A DNA stretch of 64,000 nt from an uncultured Lachnospiraceae bacterium (lineage in GTDB: Bacteria > Bacillota > Clostridia > Lachnospirales > Lachnospiraceae), in the NCBI GenBank assembly GCA_910586605.1, contig CAJUJR010000001.1, positions 6,734-70,733 of the forward strand, in the 5' to 3' direction. A program made the translations under genes and the position numbers. Shown in pieces: positions 45,033-52,532 of the stretch; the stretch's first letter is position 1, and each line of letters starts with the position of its first letter. Below the pieces are notes generated by a model that worked only from the letters and a program-made list of their open reading frames with translations, did not search any database and was not told where the DNA came from.

Positions 45033-45503
45033 ATGGACAGAGGCGAGTTTCTTTCTGTATTGCGGGAAAGCCTGGAAGGTTTTATCCCGATGGATGAAGT
45101 GGAAGAGAATATTACGTATTATCGGAATTACTTTGAAGAAGCCGGCCAATCAGATAAAGAGGTAATCAGGGAATTAGGCGACCCGCGTTTAATTGCCCGT
45201 ACTATTATTGATGCTTATAAGGCGTCAAAAGGGCCGATGGCGGATTATTATACAGAGCAGGCGAGAAGTGAATATAGCAGGGAACATTCAGGGCAGCCGG
45301 ATGATGCGGAAGGGACGTATTATCAGTTTGGGAGGGAAATAAAGTGGTATGAAAGAATCTTTTTCTGGGCAGTTGTTTTATTAATCCTGGGGGTTTTCCT
45401 GGTCTTTGTATTTACGCTTGTTGGGGTATTCGTCGGTTATGTTTTGCCGGTGATTTTACTGGTTGTTTTGATAAAGATATTAATTGGGCATTTTAAGAAA
45501 TGA
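45033..45503 (+). CDS. DUF1700 membrane protein
   Basis: 156 aa from ATG 45033 (GAGGAGGAG upstream). The N-terminal ~70 residues form the DUF1700/HAAS helical domain: 'MDRGEFLSVLRESLEGF', 'ENITYYRNYFEEAG', 'RELGDPRLIARTII'. The C-terminal third is two hydrophobic helices. Such proteins often pair with PadR-type regulators and are thought to act at the membrane; no padR gene is next to this one. Seven bases from tgt, so probably co-transcribed. Function unknown. Confidence 0.8.
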   Translation: MDRGEFLSVLRESLEGFIPMDEVEENITYYRNYFEEAGQSDKEVIRELGDPRLIARTIIDAYKASKGPMADYYTEQARSEYSREHSGQPDDAEGTYYQFGREIKWYERIFFWAVVLLILGVFLVFVFTLVGVFVGYVLPVILLVVLIKILIGHFKK

Positions 45504-45510
45504 GGAAATC

Positions 45511-46644
45511 ATGTATCAGGTTTTGTGTAAAGACGGAAGGGCAAAAAGAGGAGAACTAAAGACTATTCATGGGACAATCCAGACGCCGGTTTTTATGAAT
45601 GTAGGGACAGTTGGCGCGATGAAGGGGGCTGTGTCTACACAGGACCTTCAGTCAATGAAGACACAGGTAGTTTTGTGCAATACCTATCATCTGCATGTGC
45701 GGCCTGGGGATAACATTGTAAACAAACTTGGGGGAATCCGCAAGTTTATGGTTTGGGACAAGCCTGTCCTAACAGATTCTGGGGGATTTCAGGTATTTTC
45801 CCTGGCAGGTTTGCGCAAAATTAAAGAGGAGGGAGTTTATTTTAATTCCCATATTGATGGCAAAAAGATATTTATGGGGCCGGAAGAGAGTATGCAGATT
45901 CAGTCAAACCTTGGATCTACTATAGCGATGGCTTTTGATGAATGCCCGCCATATCCGGCTACTAGGAAATATATGCAAGATTCTGTTGACCGGACAACGA
46001 GATGGCTTGGCCGATGCAAGGAAGAGATGGCGAGGCTGAACGGTTCTGGGAATGCCTTGAACCCACAGCAGCTGCTTTTTGGGATTAACCAAGGTGGCAC
46101 TTTCGATGATATCAGGATAGAACATGCAAAACAGATTACAGAGCTGGAGCTGGATGGTTATGCACTTGGCGGGCTTGCCGTGGGCGAAACCCATGATTTG
46201 ATGTACCATATTATAGAAGAAACTGTGCCTTATCTTCCAGAAAATAAACCAGTTTACCTGATGGGTGTGGGGACGCCGGAGAATATACTGGAGGCAGTCG
46301 AGCGTGGCGTAGACTTTTTTGACTGTGTTTACCCTGCACGGAATGGGCGCCATGGACATGCCTATACAAACTATGGTAAAATGAATCTTTTCAATGCCCG
46401 TTATGAGACAGACGACAAGCCAATAGATGAAACCTGTGGTTGTCCGGTCTGTAGGACATACAGCAGAGCATATATCCGTCATCTGCTGAAAGCAAAGGAA
46501 ACACTTGGGCTTCGCCTGATGGTAACGCATAATCTGTATTTTTATAATACATTGCTGGAAGAAATCAGGGAAGCCATTGAAAAAGGGTGTTATAAAGAAT
46601 ATAAAAGAAAGAAAACAGAGATGTTTAAGGAGGAAACAAAATGA
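45511..46644 (+). CDS. tgt: tRNA-guanine(34) transglycosylase (queuine/preQ1)
   Basis: 377 aa from ATG 45511. Substrate-binding 'LTDSGGFQVFSLAGLRK', nucleophile region 'FDCVYPARNGRHGHAY', and the zinc site 'CGCPVCRTYSRAYIRHL' are present. It exchanges G34 of certain tRNAs for preQ1 in queuosine synthesis. An open frame extends to 45484, but family start and GAGGAAATC support 45511. Its TGA overlaps the yajC ATG, the common tgt-yajC order. Confidence 0.96.
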   Translation: MYQVLCKDGRAKRGELKTIHGTIQTPVFMNVGTVGAMKGAVSTQDLQSMKTQVVLCNTYHLHVRPGDNIVNKLGGIRKFMVWDKPVLTDSGGFQVFSLAGLRKIKEEGVYFNSHIDGKKIFMGPEESMQIQSNLGSTIAMAFDECPPYPATRKYMQDSVDRTTRWLGRCKEEMARLNGSGNALNPQQLLFGINQGGTFDDIRIEHAKQITELELDGYALGGLAVGETHDLMYHIIEETVPYLPENKPVYLMGVGTPENILEAVERGVDFFDCVYPARNGRHGHAYTNYGKMNLFNARYETDDKPIDETCGCPVCRTYSRAYIRHLLKAKETLGLRLMVTHNLYFYNTLLEEIREAIEKGCYKEYKRKKTEMFKEETK

Positions 46645-46964
46645 GTTTAATATCAGTTTTAGGGAGCGGCGGCGCTGCAGGAGGAACAAGCCTTATAACG
46701 ATGATTTTGCTTTATGCGGTAATTATCGGGGTTTTTTGGTTTTTTGCAATCCGTCCGCAGAAAAAACAGCAAAAAGACCATGATTTACTGATTGCGACAC
46801 TGGAGGTTGGCGACAGCATCCTTACGACCAGCGGGTTTTATGGCGTGGTAATTGATATTACAGATGATGTTGTGGTAGTGGAGTTTGGCAATAATAAAAA
46901 TTGTAGGATTCCGATGAAAAAAGACAATATCGTTGAGATTGATAAACAAAGCAGTGAAAGTTAA
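46641..46964 (+). CDS. yajC: Preprotein translocase accessory subunit YajC
   Basis: 107 aa. One N-terminal membrane helix ('TMILLYAVIIGVFWFFAIRP'), then the conserved 'RPQKKQQKDHDLLIATLEVG' and a small cytoplasmic beta domain. YajC associates with SecDF in the membrane; secDF is about 3 kb downstream, separated by three other genes. Start overlaps the tgt stop (ATGA). Confidence 0.92.
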   Translation: MSLISVLGSGGAAGGTSLITMILLYAVIIGVFWFFAIRPQKKQQKDHDLLIATLEVGDSILTTSGFYGVVIDITDDVVVVEFGNNKNCRIPMKKDNIVEIDKQSSES

Positions 46965-46982
46965 GCTGTATTGTAATTTATC

Positions 46983-47021
46983 TAGAGCGTGTTTGGAAAT
47001 TGTTCTTACAAACATGCCTTA
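46983..47021. mobile_element. Short TA-flanked MITE remnant, GAGCGTGTTTG family
   Basis: GAGCGTGTTTGG (from 46985) and AAACATGCCT (to 47019), flanked by TA on both sides (46983-46984, 47020-47021). The interior is nearly deleted; only the ends remain. Confidence 0.6.
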
Positions 47022-47120
47022 GGGGAATGCCAATCGGGGCAACAGCATTTATTTTTTACGGTTGTCCATGAATCATCAAAAAATAAATGCTGTTGCCCTG
47101 GAATGCCAATGTATTCCCCT
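47021..47120. terminator. Large bidirectional terminator/inverted repeat between yajC and PHP gene
   Basis: A perfect 21-base stem (47037-47057/47078-47098, arms starting GGGCAACAGCATT) with T6/A6 runs at the loop side. It is enclosed by AGGGGAATGCCA at the left edge and a degenerate GTATTCCCCT at the right edge. It separates converging genes. The outer AGGGGAATGC motif is shared with other terminators in the window. Confidence 0.75.
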
Positions 47121-47966
47121 TTACAATATGCTGTGCAAGGTTTCTAGGTAAGTATAGGGGACGGATAAAGAGCCGCGCCCTGTCCCAAGGCTGATTGCAG
47201 GCTTATTACTGCCATGAAAGTCAGAGCCGCCGCTTGGCAGAAGGTTGTATTCCCTGGCAAGGGTGGATACAAAGGCTTCTTCTTCCTTTGTATGGTTGGA
47301 ATATTTTACTTCAATGCCGGCGAGCCCGGCTTCTTTAAATTCTTCAATCATGTTCCGCAGAACGTGTTCTTCTAATTTGTAATGCATTGGATGTGCAAGA
47401 ATTGGTATGCCGCCAGCCTGAAGAATCAGGCGGATTGCTTCCTGCCCTGGCATTTTTACCCTTGGGACATAATATGGGGTATTGTGGTTTAAATAGAAAG
47501 TAAATGCATCTTTTGGGGTTTTAACAATATTATGGGTAACTAAAAATTTTGCAAAATGGGCGCGCGTAATCACAGTATCTGGGTTGTCCTTTTGCATAGC
47601 TTCTAAGGTAATTGGTATGCCAGCATCTTGAAGGCGTTTTACCATTTCAGCGTTTCGGTTTGTACGTCTTTCTATAAAAAGGGATGTTTTTTCAATTAGT
47701 TCTTTATTTTGGTAATCAATGAACAGGCCTACAATGTGGATGTCATTCCCATTGTGTTCGGCAGACAGTTCAGTACCAGGGATAACCTGTAAGGGTGCAT
47801 TTTGCCCTTTTGCTGCAGACAGCGCTTCTTTTACGCCAGAAACAGTATCATGGTCTGTCAGCGCGATTGCAGAAAGGCCTTTTTGGGCAGCAAGGGCGAC
47901 AAGTTCACTGGGTGAAAGCGTCCCGTCTGAAAAATTGGAGTGGACATGTAAATCAACGGTTTTCAT
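47121..47966 (-). CDS. PHP-domain phosphoesterase (RNase AM/YciV-like)
   Basis: 281 aa. Metal-binding PHP motifs in order: 'DLHVHSNFSDGTLSP' (HxH), 'ALTDHDTVSGV', 'GTELSAEHNG', 'ILAHPMHYKL' and 'GGSDFHGSNKP'. Relatives hydrolyse 3',5'-nucleoside bisphosphates or trim 5' ends of rRNA (YciV/RNase AM). The exact substrate is unassigned. It is transcribed opposite to yajC and alone. Some 3'-to-5' TTTs on both sides come from the adjoining terminator. Confidence 0.88.
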   Translation of the reverse strand: MKTVDLHVHSNFSDGTLSPSELVALAAQKGLSAIALTDHDTVSGVKEALSAAKGQNAPLQVIPGTELSAEHNGNDIHIVGLFIDYQNKELIEKTSLFIERRTNRNAEMVKRLQDAGIPITLEAMQKDNPDTVITRAHFAKFLVTHNIVKTPKDAFTFYLNHNTPYYVPRVKMPGQEAIRLILQAGGIPILAHPMHYKLEEHVLRNMIEEFKEAGLAGIEVKYSNHTKEEEAFVSTLAREYNLLPSGGSDFHGSNKPAISLGTGRGSLSVPYTYLETLHSIL

Positions 47967-48204
47967 AATAAATTACTCCTTTGTGCGGTAATTGCTGGTT
48001 TAATGTGAATAGCAAAATTATAACACAGCAGGGCGCATTTGGATATTGAAATAAATTTGTAAAATATTTGAAACTTTTATAAAAGATAGAGCGTCTAATA
48101 TATAAAGAAGTAAAAAGAAAGGATAAGGGCAGAATGAGGAATATTGTCATAAATGAAGGAGGTGAAGTATAGATATATAGTAAGAATGATATTGGGAGAA
48201 CAGC

Positions 48205-48579
48205 ATGAAAAAGAAAATCAGGAATTTTTTTATAATTTTAGGGATTATGTTTTTATTTTCCATGCTTTTATTGGGGCTGTTATCTGTTCTTCTCTGGAAA
48301 ATGGATGGAGCAGGCAATGTTTTATCTGTTGGGGTTGTTGTGATTTACATACTGACAAATCTATTAGGAGGCATTTTGGTTGGAAAGGCGATGGGGCAGC
48401 AGAAATTTTTCTGGGGCGTAGTAATTGGCGCATGCTACTATTCTGTTTTGCTGGTGGCGGGGATTTTCCTGGCTGATACTAAAATACCGGGTAATATGCA
48501 GTTGATTAGCGGCGGCATGATTTGCCTGATTTCTGGTATGCTTGGAGGAATGATTGCACCGGGGACGAAAAATGTATAA
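48205..48579 (+). CDS. TIGR04086 family membrane protein
   Basis: 124 aa, four membrane helices, beginning MKKKIRNFFIILGIMFLFSM. Glycine-rich helices such as 'YILTNLLGGILVGKAMGQQ' and 'LISGGMICLISGMLGGMIAP' match the TIGR04086 family of Firmicutes, which is often encoded near yajC/tgt. Function is not known. The coding frame is intact and the start is well spaced from a purine-rich site. Confidence 0.8.
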   Translation: MKKKIRNFFIILGIMFLFSMLLLGLLSVLLWKMDGAGNVLSVGVVVIYILTNLLGGILVGKAMGQQKFFWGVVIGACYYSVLLVAGIFLADTKIPGNMQLISGGMICLISGMLGGMIAPGTKNV

Positions 48580-48649
48580 AAAACGTTAAATATGGATATT
48601 CTGTTTCTGAAATATGTTATAATGTAACAAAGATTTAACAAAAAAGAAA

Positions 48650-48677
48650 TTGAAAAATACGTTCTTTGTGTTATGAT
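48650..48677 (+). promoter_or_regulatory. Probable promoter of the deacetylase gene
   Basis: TTGAAA (48650-48655), 16-base spacer, TATGAT (48672-48677). The leader of about 100 bases contains a short MITE-family hairpin at 48,693-48,726. Confidence 0.5.
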
Positions 48678-48692
48678 AATTCATACATGCCA

Positions 48693-48728
48693 GAGCGTGA
48701 TGAAAGATAGATTTCCAAATACGCTCTA
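48693..48728. mobile_element. Miniature GAGCGTG-family inverted repeat
   Basis: GAGCGTG (48693-48699) and the arm ACGCTC (48721-48726), followed by TA; the left flank is CA rather than TA. Inner sequence ATTTCCAAATACGCTC matches the right end of the MITE family. It lies in the leader of the deacetylase gene. Confidence 0.55.
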
Positions 48729-48782
48729 GGGGCAGACAAAAGAAAAACTAAGGAAAATGATAAATGAGGAGGCTGGAAGAAG

Positions 48783-49751
48783 TTGAGGGACAATGGGAAG
48801 AATAGGCCAGAAGGAGAATTTAAGGGAGTTGGATTGGCAGGAGATACATTGAAAGATCGTTCAAGGGGATCTCTGGAACGCAGGAAAAGGCAGCTTAGGG
48901 GGAAGCTGATTATGATTAATTCAGCGCTTGCCCTTGTGATTATCATGGTAGTACTTGTGTGCAGGGTAGTTGCATTAAACCGTGGGGAAGGGGATGCTGT
49001 AGAAGTTTCTGACAGGCTAAAAAATCAGGCAGAGGCGGAGTCAGGGAAAAAAGGCAGCCCGAAAAAGGCTAAGGCAACGCCAAAGCCAACACCTGTTGCA
49101 ACAGAAGCTCCGAATGGTTCAGACCGCTGGCTCCGGAAAGATTTAGACAGCAGCAAGCCGATGGTTGCACTGACATTTGACGACGGGCCATACGCCCCGG
49201 TTACAGAACGGATTCTTGCTGTGTTAAAAAAGCATGGTTCTAGCGCAACATTTTTTTGTGTGGGAAACCGTGTCCCTAACTATACTAGCGTTGTAAAACA
49301 GGCATATGAGCAGGGATGCCAGCTTGCCAGCCATACTTTTGAGCATGCAATCCTGACAAAGCTGAAAAAGAGCAAGATTACCTGGCAGATTGATAAGGTA
49401 AATGAGGTAATGCAGGATATTGCAGGCTGCGAGACTACAGCGCTCCGGCCGCCTGGGGGGCTTATTAGCGATAAGGTGAAAAAGGCTGTGGGAGTCCCGA
49501 TGGTTTGCTGGAATGTGGATTCTGAAGATTGGAAAAGCAGGAATAAGAAAAAAATCCTAGAGCGGTGCGCATCTATTGAGGATGGAGATATTGTGCTGAT
49601 GCATGATTTGTACCCGACAACGGCTGATGCAATTGAGAAGCTGGTGCCGCGCCTGGTAAAAAAAGGCTTTCAGCTTGTAACAGTGGATGAACTTTTTTAT
49701 TATAAAGGGATTAAAGTAAAGCCAGGAGAGGTATATTTCAGCGGAAAATAG
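48783..49751 (+). CDS. Polysaccharide deacetylase (NodB domain), membrane-anchored
   Basis: 322 aa. Basic N-terminus, one membrane helix (~43-62), a Lys/Pro linker, then a NodB domain with 'VALTFDDGPYAPVTERIL' (catalytic Asp and metal Asp), 'SHTFEHAILTKL' (metal His residues) and 'LRPPGG'. It probably removes N-acetyl groups from peptidoglycan or another surface glycan outside the membrane, which affects lysozyme resistance or spore cortex in relatives. TTG start at 48783, behind GAGGAGG. Confidence 0.9.
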   Translation: MRDNGKNRPEGEFKGVGLAGDTLKDRSRGSLERRKRQLRGKLIMINSALALVIIMVVLVCRVVALNRGEGDAVEVSDRLKNQAEAESGKKGSPKKAKATPKPTPVATEAPNGSDRWLRKDLDSSKPMVALTFDDGPYAPVTERILAVLKKHGSSATFFCVGNRVPNYTSVVKQAYEQGCQLASHTFEHAILTKLKKSKITWQIDKVNEVMQDIAGCETTALRPPGGLISDKVKKAVGVPMVCWNVDSEDWKSRNKKKILERCASIEDGDIVLMHDLYPTTADAIEKLVPRLVKKGFQLVTVDELFYYKGIKVKPGEVYFSGK

Positions 49752-49810
49752 GTTTTTAGATATCTTGTAACATAAGTGGTACGCTATTAAAAAAACAAAA
49801 GTTTTTTGCT

Positions 49811-49838
49811 AAGGGAATGCATATGCATTCCCCTTTTT
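49811..49838 (+). terminator. Terminator of the deacetylase gene
   Basis: AAGGGAATGC-ATAT-GCATTCCCC followed by TTTTT. Another copy of the GGAATGC terminator type. Confidence 0.85.
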
Positions 49839-49863
49839 GCTAGTACGGCGCGCTTTTTTATTG

Positions 49864-49893
49864 TTGCCAAACTATATATTATTGTGCTATAAT
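49864..49893 (+). promoter_or_regulatory. Promoter of secDF
   Basis: TTGCCA (49864-49869), 18-base spacer, TATAAT (49888-49893). Leader about 70 bases to the ATG. Confidence 0.6.
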
Positions 49894-49970
49894 GAACGCT
49901 AGTGTTGTTTTTCGACAGGAAAAATGGTACAAAATATGAAATGATAGTTTAATAAAAGGAGAAATGTAAC

Positions 49971-52187
49971 ATGAAGGACAAGAAGAAAGGGCTACTGCAG
50001 ATTATTGCTGTGCTTGCAGTAATTGGGCTCTGTACTTTTACGACTTTGGTAGGGTTTACAAAAAGCCATAAAGGGAGCGCCCAGAACATTAAACTTGGCT
50101 TGGATTTGGCTGGTGGTGTCAGCATCACATACCAGGCAGTTGGTGACAACCCATCAACAAAAGATATGGAAGATACCCGTAATATGATGCAGCAGCGTGC
50201 AGAAGTTTACAGTACAGAGTCTTCCGTAGTGCTTGGGGAGGGCGGACGTATTACAATTGATATCCCAGGTGTTGCCAATGCAGAAGAAGTACTGGCATCC
50301 CTTGGAAAAGAGGGTTCGCTTGATTTTGTTGCACAGGATGATATGACTTTTGCTGATGAAAATAAGACCCAGCCTGTTTATTCAAAGACAGTCTGTACTG
50401 GTAAGGACATTAAAAGTGCGGAAGCGAATACGCGCCAGCATGAGGTGACGAAAAATAAAGAGTATGTTGTAGAACTGAAGTTTAAGGCTTCCGGGGCAAA
50501 AAAGTTTGCAAAGGCGACAAAAGAAGCTGCCCCTTCCAAAAAAATTATTTATATTGTGTATGATGGGCAGATTTTGTCTTATCCAACGGTAGAAAATGAG
50601 ATTTCAAATGGGGAAGCAGTAATTTCAGGTGGTTTTAAGACATATGAAGAGGCAGACCACCTTGCTTCCATGATCCGTATTGGTGCGCTTCCGATTGAAT
50701 TAAAAGAAATCCAGTCCCAGGTAGTAGGCGCACAGCTTGGCCTTGATGCAATCCAGACAAGTTTGTTGGCAGGTGCGATTGGTTTTGGGCTGATTGTTAT
50801 CTTTATGATTATATTCTACCGCCTGCCGGGCGTCGCTGCTTCTATTGCGTTGGTATTTTACCTTGTATTAATGATGGTTGTGTTAAATCTTTTGGATGTT
50901 ACATTAACCCTACCGGGTATTGCGGGTATTATCTTAAATATTGGTATGGCGGTGGATGCAAATGTTATTATCTTTACGCGTATCAAAGAAGAGCTTGCCA
51001 AAGGGAAAACGGTGCAGTCAAGCATAAAGCTTGGGTTTGACAAGGCGTTGTCGGCTATTGTGGATGGGAATGTCACAACCTTGATTGCAGCTTTTGTGTT
51101 ATATATTAAAGGTTCCGGTACTGTCAAAGGTTTTGCTACAACGCTTGCAATTGGTATTGTGCTGTCTATGTTTACCGCATTGTTTATTACCAAGATTTTG
51201 TTGAATGCAATGTATGCATTAGGTGTGGATGATGTAAAATATTTTGGCGTGGAGAAGCCAAGGAAGATGATCCGTTTTGTAGAGAACAGGATGAAGTATT
51301 TCATGATTTCTGGCGCGCTGATTGTTGCATGTGTTGTATGTCTGGTAATTAATAAATCGGGTCGTTGCGATGGGAATATTTTGAATTATGGCCTGGACTT
51401 TTCCGGCGGTACTACTTTTGATATAACATTTAATAAAGATACCAAAATTTCTGATGACTTGAAAAAAGAAGTAGAAAATATCTTTATGACAGAAAGTGGT
51501 TCAAATGATGTTGTTATTTCTGAAATTGCAGGTGCAAATGGCCTGTCTGTAAAGACAGTAGAGCTTTCTGAAGGCCAGCGTAATAATGTAACAAATACAC
51601 TGGTTACAAAATATGGCGTGGAAGAGAAAAACATCCAGAACCAGAATATCAGTGCGTCCGTTTCTGGGGAGATGCGGCAAGATGCTGTTGTGGCTGTAGT
51701 GATTGCAGCGCTTTGCATGTTATTGTATATCTGGTTCCGTTTTAAAGATATTGTGTTTGCAGGAAGTGCGATTCTTGCGTTGCTCCATGATGTCTTTGTT
51801 GTATTGCTGGTATATGCGGCAGTTAAAATTTCTGTTGGCAATACCTTTATTGCATGTATGCTTACAATAGTAGGTTATTCTATTAATGCAACGATTGTTA
51901 TTTTTGACCGAATCCGTGAGAATATTGGCACAAAAACAAGTGAGGAAGCGCTTACTGCTGTTGTAAATGAAAGTATTACACAGACATTGACACGTAGTAT
52001 TAATACTTCCCTGACTACCTTTATTATGGTTTTGATGATTGCAATCCTAGGCGTGGAATCTGTAAGGGATTTTGCGATTCCGCTTCTTGCAGGTATTGTC
52101 TGCGGCGCATATTCTTCTGTATGTATTACTGGTACATTATGGTTTGCAATCAAGAAAATGTGGCTGAAGCCAAAAAAGACAGCTTAG
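49971..52187 (+). CDS. secDF: Fused protein translocase subunit SecDF
   Basis: 738 aa. SecD part (~1-430): N-terminal helix, 'IKLGLDLAGGVSITYQ', a large outer domain, then five helices with 'IGMAVDANVIIFTRIKEEL'. SecF part (~440-738): 'YGLDFSGGTTFDITF', helices with 'GYSINATIVIFDRIRENI'. SecDF is an RND-family motor that uses the proton (or sodium) gradient to pull proteins out through SecYEG. Fusion into one chain is common in Firmicutes. Confidence 0.96.
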   Translation: MKDKKKGLLQIIAVLAVIGLCTFTTLVGFTKSHKGSAQNIKLGLDLAGGVSITYQAVGDNPSTKDMEDTRNMMQQRAEVYSTESSVVLGEGGRITIDIPGVANAEEVLASLGKEGSLDFVAQDDMTFADENKTQPVYSKTVCTGKDIKSAEANTRQHEVTKNKEYVVELKFKASGAKKFAKATKEAAPSKKIIYIVYDGQILSYPTVENEISNGEAVISGGFKTYEEADHLASMIRIGALPIELKEIQSQVVGAQLGLDAIQTSLLAGAIGFGLIVIFMIIFYRLPGVAASIALVFYLVLMMVVLNLLDVTLTLPGIAGIILNIGMAVDANVIIFTRIKEELAKGKTVQSSIKLGFDKALSAIVDGNVTTLIAAFVLYIKGSGTVKGFATTLAIGIVLSMFTALFITKILLNAMYALGVDDVKYFGVEKPRKMIRFVENRMKYFMISGALIVACVVCLVINKSGRCDGNILNYGLDFSGGTTFDITFNKDTKISDDLKKEVENIFMTESGSNDVVISEIAGANGLSVKTVELSEGQRNNVTNTLVTKYGVEEKNIQNQNISASVSGEMRQDAVVAVVIAALCMLLYIWFRFKDIVFAGSAILALLHDVFVVLLVYAAVKISVGNTFIACMLTIVGYSINATIVIFDRIRENIGTKTSEEALTAVVNESITQTLTRSINTSLTTFIMVLMIAILGVESVRDFAIPLLAGIVCGAYSSVCITGTLWFAIKKMWLKPKKTA

Positions 52188-52239
52188 AGTTAGGTTTTGC
52201 TAAAGTAAATAAAATCTGTAATTATTATATGTAATTAAC

Positions 52240-52265
52240 CAGGGCATCGTTATCTAACGGTGCCC
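52240..52265 (+). terminator. Terminator-like hairpin after secDF
   Basis: AGGGCA-T-CGTT-ATCT-AACG-G-TGCCCT, ten pairs with one mismatch. The T content downstream is modest. A further GTTGCTG/CAGCAAC pair lies at about 52,270-52,305. Confidence 0.6.
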
Positions 52266-52336
52266 TGTTGTTGCTGGGCACGGGGTGAACACAGTGCAAC
52301 AGCAACGCCTGTTCCTGTCCCTTTCTGGTAAATAGG

Positions 52337-52365
52337 TTGTAATTGCCATCCTAATATGGTAGTAT
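52337..52365 (+). promoter_or_regulatory. Promoter of the GGDEF gene
   Basis: TTGTAA (52337-52342), 17-base spacer, TAGTAT (52360-52365). The predicted start near 52,373 lies after the in-frame ATG at 52,356, so that ATG cannot be the start from this promoter. Confidence 0.5.
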
Positions 52366-52412
52366 TTAAGAAAGGAGAAAGAAGGGGGCTGTGCAGGGAA
52401 GGCAGTGTGAAA

Positions 52413-52519
52413 AATCATTCTAAAGAGACAACAAACGTCTCTAAGAATGATTGCCGTTTCATATATGAAAAATGCAAAAGCAGTATTTTTCAGTACTATT
52501 TGAGCCGCAAAAATGCGGC
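52413..52519 (+). promoter_or_regulatory. Structured leader of the GGDEF gene
   Basis: Two hairpins in the 5' leader. A long one pairs ATCATTCTAAAGAGAC with GTCTCTAAGAATGAT around AACAAAC (about 52413-52452, one bulge). A second, GCCGCA-AAAA-TGCGGC (52504-52519), ends 13 bases before the start codon. It does not match the c-di-GMP riboswitch classes I know. Possible translational control element. Confidence 0.45.
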
Positions 52520-52532
52520 ATGGGGGATTACT

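Noticed and set aside
45904..46689. Long minus-strand frame (261 codons) opposite tgt
   Set aside because: Shadow of tgt; composition is not protein-like and there is no start signal.
52356..52532. N-terminal extension of the GGDEF protein
   Set aside because: The promoter start point lies inside it and the sequence is occupied by hairpins; no ribosome binding site at the upstream ATG.
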